Notes: generated from the letters alone by a model not told the origin. 64,000 bases of DNA from Pseudomonas reinekei (GCF_001945365.1 NZ_MSTQ01000006.1:310001-374000); one strand, 5' to 3'; positions 26,182 to 34,817 are shown, counted from the stretch's first letter. Translations and numbers: made by a program.

Positions 26182-27300
26182 TTAAGTAACCTTGGATGGC
26201 GTGCGTGTGCGCTGTTGTGCCTGAGGCTGGGATTGCGCCCAGTTGTCCGGCAAGTTGATGTAGTCCACCAGCGCCCGCAATCGACCATGGTCACGTGCGT
26301 TGAAGGTGAAGGCCAGCCGCGCCAGGTGGCTGAACTGTGCTTCGTCGTGTTCTTCGCCACTGTACGCGTGCTGATGGAAGTGATCGCTCAGGCACAGGTC
26401 GGCGAAGGCTTCCTGCATGTGTTCGAGCGCGCGGTCGCTGAGTTTGTGGTTCATGCGAATCACGAACTGATGCTTGAGCCAGCGGCTGGAGTGGAAGTTG
26501 CTGTAGAACTGGTTGATGTGCTCCACGGCCTCCTCGGCGGTGTAGACCAGGTTCACCAGGTTCATGTCGGTAGGCAGGATGTAGCGATTCTCCACCAATT
26601 GCTGCTGAATGAATGCCAGCGCGCCTTGCCAGAACGTGCCACCCGGTGCATCGAGCAGTACCACGGGAACCAGCGGGCTTTTGCCGGTCTGGATCAGCGT
26701 CAACACTTCCAGCGCTTCATCCAGCGTGCCAAAACCGCCCGGGCACAGGACAAGCGCGTCGGCTTCCTTGACGAAGAACAGCTTGCGGGTGAAGAAAAAG
26801 TGGAAGGGCAGCAGATTGGTCGTGCCCTGGACGGTGGGGTTGGCATGCTGTTCGAAGGGCAGGGTGATGTTGAAGCCCAGGCTGTGATCCAGGCCGGCAC
26901 CTTCGTGAGCCGCGGCCATGATGCCACCCCCAGCGCCGGTAATAACCATCATGTCCGAGCGTGCCAGCGCGGCACCGAGTTCGCGGGCGAGGCCATACAG
27001 CGGGTGTTCTATCGGGGTGCGGGCAGAGCCAAATACCGTGACTTTGCGCCGCCCCTTGAACTGTTCCAGCACCCGAAAGGCTTGCTCCAGCTCGCGCAGG
27101 GCTTGCAGGGTGATCTTGGCATTCCAGCGGTTGTGGTCATCCTGGGCCATGCGCAGCACCGTCAGGATCATGTCACGGTAGATCGGGATGTTCGGGCTGT
27201 TGGGGGAAACAAGGCTGAGTTGCTCTTCGACCTTGCTGATGAGGTCGTGGCCGCTTTCTTCAAAATGGCGGCTCAGGAGGTCATTCGGTTGGTAAGGCAT
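26182..27300 (-). CDS. LOG-family protein (nucleotide 5'-monophosphate nucleosidase-like)
   Basis: 372-aa protein with a Rossmann core of the LOG/lysine decarboxylase-like family. Visible are VFGSARTPIEHPLYGLAREL, GAGGGIMAAAHEGA and the signature PGGFGTLDEALEVL, whose Glu and Arg residues bind and cleave nucleotides. Proteins of this size with an N-terminal helical extension are probably nucleotide N-glycosidases rather than cytokinin enzymes; the substrate here is not shown by the sequence. AGGAG precedes the ATG. The upstream region is strongly folded (see 27316-27459). It converges on recX. Confidence 0.85.
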   Translation of the reverse strand: MPYQPNDLLSRHFEESGHDLISKVEEQLSLVSPNSPNIPIYRDMILTVLRMAQDDHNRWNAKITLQALRELEQAFRVLEQFKGRRKVTVFGSARTPIEHPLYGLARELGAALARSDMMVITGAGGGIMAAAHEGAGLDHSLGFNITLPFEQHANPTVQGTTNLLPFHFFFTRKLFFVKEADALVLCPGGFGTLDEALEVLTLIQTGKSPLVPVVLLDAPGGTFWQGALAFIQQQLVENRYILPTDMNLVNLVYTAEEAVEHINQFYSNFHSSRWLKHQFVIRMNHKLSDRALEHMQEAFADLCLSDHFHQHAYSGEEHDEAQFSHLARLAFTFNARDHGRLRALVDYINLPDNWAQSQPQAQQRTRTPSKVT

Positions 27301-27315
27301 TCAACTTCTCCTTCT

Positions 27316-27459
27316 GCACAGAGCCCACGGCTGCGACTACGCAATCGTCGGTGCCACGACACTTCATGTGTCGCTGTCTGCCCAAGCCCATGCCTGGGCG
27401 ATCCACGGGGTCCGAAGAGTCATCGGACCATCCAAACAGGCTCTGTTTATCCCTTGGAT
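27316..27459 (-). promoter_or_regulatory. Multi-hairpin element upstream of the LOG-family gene
   Basis: Within 145 bases there are six inverted repeats: AGCC/GGCT (27322-27332), CGAC/GTCG (27334-27350), CGACAC/GTGTCG (27357-27373), GCCCA/TGGGC (27380-27399), GGTCCG/CGGACC (27409-27429) and ATCCAA/TTGGAT (27430-27459, with an inner AACAG/CTGTT). It lies directly before the LOG-family start on the same strand, so a structured mRNA leader is likely. A small RNA on either strand cannot be excluded. It is not one I can name. The rest of the gap (27460-27782) shows no gene. Confidence 0.45.
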
Positions 27460-27782
27460 GAAAGTAGCGTTCGCACGACACAATTCGTAGCGGGCGGCCC
27501 CTTCCTGCCCTGACAAGTGAGTGTGGATACTTAGAATCTAGACCCTCGCGGTGATTTGCGCTGCCTTGATCATTGCGCCGCAAAGTCTTTCATGGCAACC
27601 GCTTATTGACGATTTGCAAGGTGGTTTCACCGCTCGTCTGAACGCAAGCCGAACGTCCAGCACTCTGATTTACTAAGTTACAGGCGTGACACGACAACTT
27701 TGCGTCAACGGCAGGGCGCACGATACAAGCAGTTCAAGGATTTATCGCTCAACGCGAGTGAGGAGCAGGGAGGCGGGAAACC

Positions 27783-27977
27783 ATGGCCAGAGTCATTCTG
27801 GAAATCGATACACAGCTGTATCGATTGCTGAAGTCAGCAGCCGAGACCAATCATTTGAGTCTCGAAGAGGAGTGCTGCCGGCGTCTTATGGGCGCGGAGC
27901 GGCGCTCACGTTATTTGCAGGCATTGCTGGCAGAATTGCGCGCCGAGGATGAACAACGGCGCGCCAAATCCCACTGA
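27783..27977 (+). CDS. Small protein, possible ribbon-helix-helix type
   Basis: 64 aa, MARVILEIDTQLYRLLKSAA..., with GGAGG ahead of the ATG. A short beta strand (ARVILEID) followed by two helices (LYRLLKSAAETN, SLEEECCRRLMG) is the layout of Arc/MetJ-type DNA-binding antitoxins and regulators. No partner toxin gene is adjacent: the next gene is convergent and encodes a secreted protein. Function is unknown. Confidence 0.6.
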   Translation: MARVILEIDTQLYRLLKSAAETNHLSLEEECCRRLMGAERRSRYLQALLAELRAEDEQRRAKSH

Positions 27978-28400
27978 TTACTTCTTCTTCGGCGCCGCTT
28001 TCGGGCAGTCCGATTCCTGATAGCTGGCAGAACCCACTGCGCGGTTGGTCTTCACCTCGGTGAAGTCGTAACGCATGACGGCGCCCTTGGCCATCAATTT
28101 ACGGTAGGCCGGGTTGTTGCAAACCGAGGCGCCCAGCTGGAAGTACACGGCTTTGGGGTCGGCGCGCATCTGGTTGGCGTGGCTGCTTTGCACGCTCAAA
28201 TGGTTGATCAGGACATTGCCTTCGACGGTGTAGCCCTGATCGAGAATGTCTTCATTGATCGCCCGTGGCGTACCAACGCTGCTTTGTGCGGCGACGTTGC
28301 GCAGCTCTCTGTTCAGATTCTGCTCGCTCAAGGATGCAGCCTGAGCGTTGAAGGACGAAGCCAGCAGAATGGCAGCGGTGGGAACGATAAGGCGCAGCAT
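27978..28400 (-). CDS. Secreted protein of the PA3611-like family (putative)
   Basis: 140 aa with a clear signal peptide MLRLIVPTAAILLASSFNAQ ending at an A-Q-A site, then a mature domain with LNRELRNVAAQSSVGTPRAI and two cysteines (ASVCNN, ESDCPK) that may form a disulfide. The longer frame to 28589 is rejected because it lacks a signal and a ribosome site. Sequence pattern, size and position near tapT and erdR recall PA3611, called a quorum-sensing-regulated virulence factor; this is from memory and only moderately sure. The stop codons of this and the preceding plus-strand gene abut. Confidence 0.6.
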   Translation of the reverse strand: MLRLIVPTAAILLASSFNAQAASLSEQNLNRELRNVAAQSSVGTPRAINEDILDQGYTVEGNVLINHLSVQSSHANQMRADPKAVYFQLGASVCNNPAYRKLMAKGAVMRYDFTEVKTNRAVGSASYQESDCPKAAPKKK

Positions 28401-28588
28401 GAAACTCTCCTGGGGCAGTGATGGGTGGTTTGACCCGTCACGTGACTGTGCGTTCAGTGGCGGCGAATTATAGGGGAGGTGGCCTGGACGGTACAGGCTT
28501 GGCCCTGCCGGTCTGGTAAACTGCCGTACTTTTTGCCTTGCCGAGTGTTTTTCGTGTCGACCCCACTGTCCTGTCAGCGTTGCCTGCA

Positions 28589-29332
28589 ATGAGCCATGCC
28601 CCCAACGCTGTAGCCCGCCTGCGCGATCAGCGCGAAGACGAAGGCATCAAGCCGATCCAGGCCCGTGGCTGGCGCGCCACCCGCTGCCGCGCCTGCCGCG
28701 TGATTGAGAGCCATTGCCTGTGCGCCTGGCGTCCGCAAGTCGAGGCCCGCTCCGGGGTGTGCCTGATCATGACCAGCAAGGAAGTGTTCAAACCGAGCAA
28801 TACCGGTTGGCTGATCGCCGACGTGGTGCGTGATAACCACGCGTTCATCTGGTCGCGCACCGAAATCGACCCCCGCCTGCTGGCGCTGTTGTCCGACCCA
28901 CAATGGCAGCCCTATCTGGTGTTTCCGGGGGAATATGTTGCGCCTGAGCGCGTGACCCACAGCGTGGCGGTGGATAGCGGCAAGCGGCCGCTGTTTATTC
29001 TGTTGGACGCGACCTGGACCGAAGCCCGGAAGATTTTCCGTAAAAGCCCTTACTTCGACTCGCTGCCGATCCTGAGTCTGCTGCCAGAAAAACTGTCCCG
29101 CTATCAATTGCGCCGCTCCACACGCAGCGAGCACCTGTGCACCGCGGAAGTCGCGGCACTGTGCCTCGATCTGGCGGGTGACGAGCAGGCGGCATCGGCG
29201 CTGGACGCTTATTTCGATGTGTTCAGCCAGCATTATCTCGATGCCAAGCGTCAGCTTGAAATGAACGTTGAAACACCGGCACATGCCGAGTTGTTACCGT
29301 TCGTGCAGAATGCCGCCGCGAGCATGCGTTGA
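28589..29332 (+). CDS. tapT: DTW-domain tRNA-uridine aminocarboxypropyltransferase
   Basis: Adds the aminocarboxypropyl group of S-adenosylmethionine to tRNA uridine 47 (acp3U). The 247-aa protein has the zinc-type cysteines CRACRVIESHCLCAW near the N-terminus and the DTW-type motif LLDATWTEARKIFRKSPYF, here DATW. The segment SRYQLRRSTRSEHLCTAE supplies the second family block. ATG 28589 is chosen as the first ATG in the frame; an upstream TTG at 28538 would lengthen it. It is next to erdR as in P. aeruginosa. Confidence 0.85.
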   Translation: MSHAPNAVARLRDQREDEGIKPIQARGWRATRCRACRVIESHCLCAWRPQVEARSGVCLIMTSKEVFKPSNTGWLIADVVRDNHAFIWSRTEIDPRLLALLSDPQWQPYLVFPGEYVAPERVTHSVAVDSGKRPLFILLDATWTEARKIFRKSPYFDSLPILSLLPEKLSRYQLRRSTRSEHLCTAEVAALCLDLAGDEQAASALDAYFDVFSQHYLDAKRQLEMNVETPAHAELLPFVQNAAASMR

Positions 29333-29552
29333 TTGTCGCCCATACTGCAAAAGACTGTAGTGGCCTTGTAGCTTGACCACCCCGGTTTCGCTGGGCATGC
29401 TTGGCGCCGTTCAGGGCGCGGCCGAAGTTTGATACGCCGTATTCGTTATTTGAATAGCGACGTGAATTGCCACGTATTGGCGTTGAGCGTGCCCCCAGGT
29501 GCAGCTTCTTGGCTGCATCTCGAGTTGTTAGAAGAACAGGATCATTTGAAAA

Positions 29553-30203
29553 ATGGCCACATACGAAATCCTGATTGCCGATGACCACCCGCTTTTCCGC
29601 TCTGCCTTGCATCAAGCGTTGACCCTGGGCCTCGGTCCCGATGTGCGCCTGGTGGAAGTGGCAAGCATTGCCGAGCTGGAAACCCGCCTGACTGAAAAAG
29701 CCGATTGGGATCTGGTGCTACTGGACCTGAACATGCCCGGGGCGTATGGCTTTTCCGGCCTGGTGCTGTTGCGCGGACAGTACCCGCAGATTCCGGTGGT
29801 CATGGTCTCCGCTCAGGAAGAGGCTACGATCATGGTCAAGTCCCGTGAATTCGGCGCCAGTGGTTTTATTCCAAAATCCAGTGACCTGAGCGTGATCCAG
29901 AAAGCCGTGCGTGCGGTACTCGACGGCGATGTGTTCTGGCCACCGCAGGCGTTCGAGGCCGTCAGTGTTTCCGATGAGGCCAAGGCCGCCAGTGAAGGGC
30001 TTGCCAGCCTTACGCCGCAGCAGTTCCGTGTGTTGACGATGGTCTGCGAAGGATTGCTGAACAAGCAGATCGCTTATGAGCTGAGCGTTTCCGAAGCGAC
30101 CATCAAGGCGCACGTTACGGCTATATTCCGTAAACTGAATGTGCGGACCCGGACTCAGGCGGCGTTGCTGCTGCAACAACTTGAGTCAATTTCGAGCCAC
30201 TAA
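29553..30203 (+). CDS. erdR: LuxR-type response regulator ErdR
   Basis: DNA-binding response regulator that in P. aeruginosa belongs to the Exa cascade controlling ethanol and other carbon oxidation. 216 aa: a receiver domain with the acidic pair ADDHPLF, phospho-acceptor in LVLLDLNMPG and Lys in FIPKSSDL. A LuxR-family helix-turn-helix follows (LTPQQFRVLTMVCEGLLNKQ, IAYELSVSEATIKAHVTAIF). The 220-base gap before it holds its promoter, not resolved here. No sensor kinase is adjacent. Confidence 0.88.
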   Translation: MATYEILIADDHPLFRSALHQALTLGLGPDVRLVEVASIAELETRLTEKADWDLVLLDLNMPGAYGFSGLVLLRGQYPQIPVVMVSAQEEATIMVKSREFGASGFIPKSSDLSVIQKAVRAVLDGDVFWPPQAFEAVSVSDEAKAASEGLASLTPQQFRVLTMVCEGLLNKQIAYELSVSEATIKAHVTAIFRKLNVRTRTQAALLLQQLESISSH

Positions 30204-30278
30204 GGGTTGGCATCTTCACGCTTTTTTGACTTTGGTTCATCTAGCTTTCCCACTCCTTTTCGGTCAGTTGCCCACTCT

Positions 30279-30641
30279 ATGTCACCTTTCAAAGGCCAGA
30301 CCGGCCTTAAACGTATCCTCAATGCCTCCGGCTACTCGCTGGACGGCCTGCGCGCAGCTTTTACCGGCGAAGCCGCCTTTCGCCAGTTGGTTTTGCTCAA
30401 TGTGATCCTGATCCCGCTGTCGTTCTTCCTGAACGTCAGCCGTGTCGAGCAGGCCTTGCTGATTGCCGTCTGTTTGCTGGCACTGATCGTCGAGTTGCTC
30501 AACTCGGCGGTAGAAGCGGCCATCGACCGTATTTCCCTTGAGTTGCACCCGCTGTCGAAAAACGCTAAGGACATGGGCAGCGCCGCACAGCTGGTGGCGT
30601 TGACCATGATTGCGCTGGTGTGGGCCGTGATCCTGCTTTAA
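30279..30641 (+). CDS. dgkA: Diacylglycerol kinase
   Basis: Integral membrane enzyme that phosphorylates diacylglycerol released by membrane-derived glucan synthesis. 120 aa with three membrane segments and the family signature ELLNSAVEAAIDRIS, containing the catalytic Glu. ATG 30279 is chosen over the upstream frame start because MSPFKGQTGLKRILNASGYS is the normal N-terminus. Its TAA overlaps the stop codon of the convergent LysR gene. Confidence 0.95.
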   Translation: MSPFKGQTGLKRILNASGYSLDGLRAAFTGEAAFRQLVLLNVILIPLSFFLNVSRVEQALLIAVCLLALIVELLNSAVEAAIDRISLELHPLSKNAKDMGSAAQLVALTMIALVWAVILL

Positions 30642-31564
30642 GCGATGGTCGGCAACACGATCTCGTCGCTGCGCTGAACCCCGGCGGTGAAGGCGCGGCA
30701 CAGATCGAGGAACTCGCGCATCGCCGATGTCTGGTACTTCTGTTTGTGCCAGATGAAGTAAAACTGCCGCGCCAGATCCAGATCCGGCGTTTCCACCGCC
30801 ACCAGGCTGCCGCGGCGGAAGGCGTCCCGCAGTGCCAATCGCGATATGCACCCAATCCCCAGGCCGGACTCCACCGCGCGCTTGATCGCTTCGGTGTGCT
30901 CGAGCTCCAGGCGGATATTCAGCGCGCTGCGGTGATGACGCATGGCCTGGTCGAACGTCAGGCGCGTACCGGAACCTTGTTCACGCAAAATCCAGGCTTC
31001 GTGGCTTAATTCATCCATGGTGGCGGTGCCGCGCTTTGCCAAGGGATGCTGCGGCGCGCAAAACACCACGAGTTCATCTTCCACCCAGCTCTGCACTTCG
31101 ATGTCCGGGTGGCTGCAATCGCCTTCAATCAGACCCAGATCAATTTCATAGTGCGCCACTTGTTGCACGATATTGGCAGTGTTTTGCACATGCAGCTTCA
31201 CTTGGCTTTCCGGGTGGCGCTGCATGAAGCTGCCGATCAGCAGGGTGGCCAGGTAGTTGCCGATGGTCAGCGTCGCACCCACCGCCAGCGAGCCGAAACC
31301 GGACTTGCCGTTGAGCAGGTCTTCGATTTCCTTGGCCTGGTCAAGCAGCGCCACCGCCTGCGGCAACAACTGTTTGCCCAAGGCGTTGAGGCTCAGCCGT
31401 TTGCCGGCACGGTCGAACAATTGGCAGCTGCACTGGCGCTCCAGTTCGGTGATCGAGGTGCTTGCCGCCGATTGCGAGAGGTTGAGCAGTCCCGCAGCAC
31501 GGGATACGCTTTCCTGCTGGGCGACGGCGACGAAGACTTGAAGTTGACGGAGAGTAAATCGCAT
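30638..31564 (-). CDS. finR: LysR-family regulator, FinR-like
   Basis: 308-aa regulator with an N-terminal winged helix-turn-helix (MRFTLRQLQVFVAVAQQESV, then SRAAGLLNLSQSAASTSITE) and a C-terminal effector domain. It is divergent from fpr, the arrangement in which FinR activates ferredoxin-NADP reductase in P. putida under superoxide and reductive stress. Start 31564 is taken by family alignment; the frame is open further but unsupported. The 133-base gap to fpr should hold both promoters. Its stop overlaps that of dgkA by four bases. Confidence 0.82.
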   Translation of the reverse strand: MRFTLRQLQVFVAVAQQESVSRAAGLLNLSQSAASTSITELERQCSCQLFDRAGKRLSLNALGKQLLPQAVALLDQAKEIEDLLNGKSGFGSLAVGATLTIGNYLATLLIGSFMQRHPESQVKLHVQNTANIVQQVAHYEIDLGLIEGDCSHPDIEVQSWVEDELVVFCAPQHPLAKRGTATMDELSHEAWILREQGSGTRLTFDQAMRHHRSALNIRLELEHTEAIKRAVESGLGIGCISRLALRDAFRRGSLVAVETPDLDLARQFYFIWHKQKYQTSAMREFLDLCRAFTAGVQRSDEIVLPTIA

Positions 31565-31697
31565 ATCGATATAACCGATAACCCTTATCTTAATAATCCA
31601 GTTAACAGATATTGTCGTCGCTATTAGAATGCGATGCAATTGCGCACCCCGGCTCTGCAAGAGCACGCGCAGACCCATCTCCAGGAGTCCCACGTAC

Positions 31698-32477
31698 ATG
31701 AGCAACATGAACCACGAGCGTGTCCTCAGTGTTCATCACTGGAACGACACTCTGTTCAGCTTCAAGTGCACCCGTGATCCGGGCCTGCGCTTCGAGAACG
31801 GTCAGTTCGTGATGATCGGCCTGCAACAGCCCAACGGCCGCCCGCTTATGCGCGCTTACTCGATCGCCAGCCCGAACTGGGAAGAGCATCTCGAGTTCTT
31901 CAGCATCAAGGTGCCTGATGGTCCGCTGACTTCCCAGTTGCAGCATTTGAAGGAAGGCGACGAGATAATCATCAGCAAGAAGCCTACCGGCACGTTGGTA
32001 CTGGACGACTTGAAGCCTGGCAAACATTTGTACCTGCTCAGCACCGGCACCGGGCTGGCGCCGTTCATGAGCGTCATCCAGGACCCGGAAACCTACGAGC
32101 GTTTCGAAAAAGTGATCCTGTGCCACGGCGTACGTTACGTCAACGAAGTCGCTTACCGCGAATTCATCACCGAGCACCTGCCGCAGAACGAATTCTTCGG
32201 CGAGGCGCTGCGTGACAAGTTGATCTACTACCCGACCGTGACCCGCGAGCCGTTCGAGAACGAAGGCCGTCTGACCGATTTGATGCGCAGCGGCAAGCTG
32301 TTCAGCGACATCGGCCTGCCGCCGATCAATCCGCAGGACGACCGCGCCATGCTGTGCGGCAGCCCAAGCATGCTCGACGAGACCAGCGAAGTGTTGAACA
32401 GCTTCGGCCTGAAAGTTTCGCCGCGGATGCGCGAGCCGGGTGATTACCTGATCGAGCGTGCGTTCGTCGAGAAGTAA
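31698..32477 (+). CDS. fpr: Ferredoxin-NADP+ reductase
   Basis: FAD enzyme passing electrons between NADPH and ferredoxin or flavodoxin, important in oxidative stress and iron-sulfur metabolism. The 259-aa protein has the FAD-binding RPLMRAYSIASPNW, the NADP-binding STGTGLAPFMSVI and a C-terminal MREPGDYLIERAFVEK. ATG 31698 (MSNMNHERVLSVH) has AGGAG about ten bases upstream. The finR-like gene is divergent. Confidence 0.95.
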   Translation: MSNMNHERVLSVHHWNDTLFSFKCTRDPGLRFENGQFVMIGLQQPNGRPLMRAYSIASPNWEEHLEFFSIKVPDGPLTSQLQHLKEGDEIIISKKPTGTLVLDDLKPGKHLYLLSTGTGLAPFMSVIQDPETYERFEKVILCHGVRYVNEVAYREFITEHLPQNEFFGEALRDKLIYYPTVTREPFENEGRLTDLMRSGKLFSDIGLPPINPQDDRAMLCGSPSMLDETSEVLNSFGLKVSPRMREPGDYLIERAFVEK

Positions 32478-32500
32478 GTCTTAAAACTGCATCTGCTTTA

Positions 32501-32589
32501 CCTGTGGGAGCGAGCTTGCTCGCGATAGCGGTGTGACAGTCAACATAATGTTGGCTGATACCCCTTCGCGAGCAGGCTCGCTCCCACTG
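32501..32589. repeat. REP element pair
   Basis: CCTGTGGGAGCGAGCTTGCT with CGCGATAGC and, inverted, TTCGCGAGCAGGCTCGCTCC. It is the GAGCGAGC-type palindrome common in fluorescent pseudomonads, between the convergent fpr and trmO genes. Confidence 0.9.
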
Positions 32590-32602
32590 TTGTTTCCGGG
32601 GT

Positions 32603-33301
32603 TCAGCTTTTTGCGGGAATGACTTCCAGCACCCGGATCAACTCCGGCGTCGGATAATGCCAGCGCACATCCACATCCCAGAACTGCGCACCGTACTCCC
32701 GCTCCGGTGCAGGCGTCTGGTAAGCCGGGCGTGGATCCTGCGCCAGGCATTGCTCGATCAGCTCGATCAAAGGCTCTGCGAGGCGCTGAGCATGGCCATG
32801 GGCCTGTTGCAGCGCAATATCCGTCCACTCCACGGCAATCAGCTGCGGCGCGGCGCTGGCGATGGTATTGGAGGCATCGTCAATGATGTCGGCGTAGGGC
32901 ACGTAGGGTTTGATATCGAGGATGGGCGTGCCGTCCAGCAAGTCGATGCCGGATATCCACAGACGATTGGCTTCAACCTTGTCCAGCTTCACCACGGACT
33001 GACCAATGCCGTTGGGACGGTGGGTTGCGCGGGTCGCAAACACGCCCATGGATTTGTTGCCGCCGAGGCGGGGAGGGCGGACCTTCAGCCTTGGCTTATC
33101 TTCCAGAGCCTGATGGAACAGGAACAGCAGCCAGACATGGCTGACCTGTTCCAGGCCCTGCACGGCATCACCCTGATCGAACGGCGCCACCAGTTCCAGA
33201 ACGCCACGTGCGGCCGGGGCCAGTTGCGGTTGGCGCGGGATGGCGAACTTCTCCTTGAAGCAGGAACGCACGAAGCCGATGGGAGAAACGCTGTAGGTCA
33301 T
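32603..33301 (-). CDS. trmO: tRNA (t6A37) N6-methyltransferase TrmO
   Basis: Methylates threonylcarbamoyl-adenosine 37 of some tRNA-Thr species. The 232-aa protein starts MTYSVSPIGFVRSCFKEKFA and has GVFATRATHRPNGIGQSVVK, the UPF0066/TsaA signature that binds S-adenosylmethionine. The longer frame to 33412 is unsupported. Confidence 0.93.
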   Translation of the reverse strand: MTYSVSPIGFVRSCFKEKFAIPRQPQLAPAARGVLELVAPFDQGDAVQGLEQVSHVWLLFLFHQALEDKPRLKVRPPRLGGNKSMGVFATRATHRPNGIGQSVVKLDKVEANRLWISGIDLLDGTPILDIKPYVPYADIIDDASNTIASAAPQLIAVEWTDIALQQAHGHAQRLAEPLIELIEQCLAQDPRPAYQTPAPEREYGAQFWDVDVRWHYPTPELIRVLEVIPAKS

Positions 33302-33351
33302 GGTTTGAAATCGAGGCGCAAAAGAGGCGGGCATGATAACCCATGCGCATT

Positions 33352-33381
33352 CCGTGGCGAGGGAGCAAGCTCCTTCGCCAC
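33352..33381. repeat. REP-like hairpin, GTGGCGA family
   Basis: GTGGCGAGGGAGC and its near-inverse GCTCCTTCGCCAC form a compact hairpin in the 91-base gap between trmO and rhlG. The same core recurs at 61618-61743. Confidence 0.7.
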
Positions 33382-33392
33382 AAAAGCGGGTG

Positions 33393-34163
33393 TCAGAGGC
33401 TGAACCCACCATCCAGCGGAATGATATTCCCGGTCATATAGGCCCCAGCCGTACTCGCCAGACTGATCGCCAGCGCCGCCATCTCCTCCTCGCGGCCCCA
33501 ACGCTTCATTGGAATCAGGTCCGTATCCTGCGCCAGCGCCTGTTCATCATTGCCGATGTGCTGAGTCATCTTGCTTGGAAAACGCCCCGGCGCGATCACG
33601 TTGACGTTGATGTGCTGGCTGACCAGCTCCCGGGCCAGGATCCGCGACAATTGATGCAGCGCCGCTTTACTGGGGCCGTAGGCGTAGGCCTGTTCGCCGA
33701 AGGAGGAAATGCCAGCCACCGAGCCGATGTTGATGATCCGCGCCGGATTCACTTCAGAACCGGCTTTGCGTAGCAATGGCAGGAACTGCTGGATGCAGTT
33801 GAACACCGAGGTCACGTTGAGTTGCATGACCTTTTCCCAGCCCTTGATCGGGTAGCTTTCCAGTGGCGCGCCCCAAGTCGTGCCGGCGTTGTTCACCAGA
33901 ATGTCGAGATGGGTGATCTGTTCGCTCAGGCGCGTGGCCAGTTGCTGTACGCCTTCTTCGGTGGCCAGGTTGGCGGCCACTGCGTGGCAGCGTCCGAGGG
34001 CGCCGAGTTCATCAGCTGTTTGCTGGCAGGCCTCGACGTCGCGGGCGCAGATGTACACGGTCGCGCCGGCATCTACATAGGCCTTGGCGATCATTTTGCC
34101 GATACCACGGGTACCGCCGGTCACCAGGGCGGTGCGGCCTTGCAGGGAGAAGTAGGGGTGCAT
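33393..34163 (-). CDS. rhlG: Short-chain dehydrogenase RhlG
   Basis: NADPH-dependent oxidoreductase first linked to beta-hydroxy acid supply for rhamnolipids and PHA in P. aeruginosa; its true substrate is still debated. 256 aa, with TGGTRGIGKMIAKAYVDAGA (NADPH binding), NNAG at about residue 90 and the catalytic set Ser (INIGSVAGIS), then YGPSK. The N-terminus MHPYFSLQGRTALVTGGTRG and the C-terminus GNIIPLDGGFSL match RhlG closely. It is a single gene with no rhlA or rhlB nearby. Confidence 0.9.
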   Translation of the reverse strand: MHPYFSLQGRTALVTGGTRGIGKMIAKAYVDAGATVYICARDVEACQQTADELGALGRCHAVAANLATEEGVQQLATRLSEQITHLDILVNNAGTTWGAPLESYPIKGWEKVMQLNVTSVFNCIQQFLPLLRKAGSEVNPARIINIGSVAGISSFGEQAYAYGPSKAALHQLSRILARELVSQHINVNVIAPGRFPSKMTQHIGNDEQALAQDTDLIPMKRWGREEEMAALAISLASTAGAYMTGNIIPLDGGFSL

Positions 34164-34262
34164 GGCGAATCCTGAGAGCTGAGAGTCATTACACCCTAGT
34201 CGTCAGCCGCTGGAAGCGGAGCCACTATTTTTGCGAGGAATGGGGATTCATACAGACAGCTT

Positions 34263-34330
34263 TGTAGAAGCCGGCTTGCTGGCGATGGCGATCTTCAAAA
34301 CGCTATCGCCAGCAAGCCGGCTCTTACAGG
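34263..34330. repeat. REP element pair
   Basis: TGTAGAAGCCGGCTTGCTGG with GCGATGGC, then the inverted CGCCAGCAAGCCGGCTCTTA. Perfect arms around a 25-base centre, in the gap between rhlG and the DUF1456 gene. Confidence 0.9.
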
Positions 34331-34346
34331 TCAACGCGCATCAGGC

Positions 34347-34817
34347 TTACTGCGGGCGAACGCGCAGGGTCAGGCCCTTGAGGAAATTGCGCAGCAACTG
34401 GTCGCCGCACGGGCGGTAGTTGGTGTGGCCGAACTTGCGGAACAGCGCGCTCAGCTCAGGCTTGGACACCGGGAACTCGGCGGCCTTGAGGATCGCGTGC
34501 ATGTCGTCTTCCTTCAGTTCGAAGGCCACGCGCAGTTTTTTCAGGATGATGTTATTGGTCACCGGCACTTCGATCGGCTGTGGCGGGCGGCTTTCGTCCT
34601 TGCCGCGCTTGAAGATCACCAGGCCGTCGAGGAAATGCGCCATGACTTCGTCCGGGCAGCGTACGAAGCCTTCCTCGTCTTCTTCTTTCTTGTCGAGATA
34701 GGTCAACAGGTCTGGCAGGGTGACGTCCATGCCGCCGAGCTTGATGATCTCGATGACTTTCTTGTCGCTGATGTCGAGCATGTAGCGCACGCTGCGCAGT
34801 ACGTCATTGTGAATCAT
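34347..34817 (-). CDS. DUF1456 family protein (YehS-like)
   Basis: 156-aa cytoplasmic protein with two DUF1456 repeats: DVLRSVRYMLDISDKKVIEI (first copy) and NNIILKKLRVAFELKEDDMH (second copy). Each is followed by a Leu-rich helix and a Gly- or Pro-containing turn. The function of the family is not known. It ends just inside a REP element and is followed upstream by the pseudouridine synthase gene on the same strand. Confidence 0.88.
   Translation of the reverse strand: MIHNDVLRSVRYMLDISDKKVIEIIKLGGMDVTLPDLLTYLDKKEEDEEGFVRCPDEVMAHFLDGLVIFKRGKDESRPPQPIEVPVTNNIILKKLRVAFELKEDDMHAILKAAEFPVSKPELSALFRKFGHTNYRPCGDQLLRNFLKGLTLRVRPQ

Noticed and set aside
26215..27513. 432-codon open frame opposite the LOG-family gene and its leader
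   Set aside because: Overlaps a clear coding gene and a region dominated by hairpins; no ribosome site or family.
27281..27583. 100-codon minus-strand frame across the multi-hairpin region
   Set aside because: It overlaps the LOG-family start in another frame, has no ribosome site, and the inverted repeats explain the conservation-like pattern better as RNA structure.
27686..27952. 88-codon plus-strand frame overlapping the small ribbon-helix-helix-like gene
   Set aside because: Lacks a ribosome site, whereas the gene at 27783 has GGAGG before its start.
27783..28400. Toxin-antitoxin pair
   Set aside because: The small regulator-like gene and its neighbour are convergent, and the neighbour is a secreted protein with a signal peptide, not a toxin.
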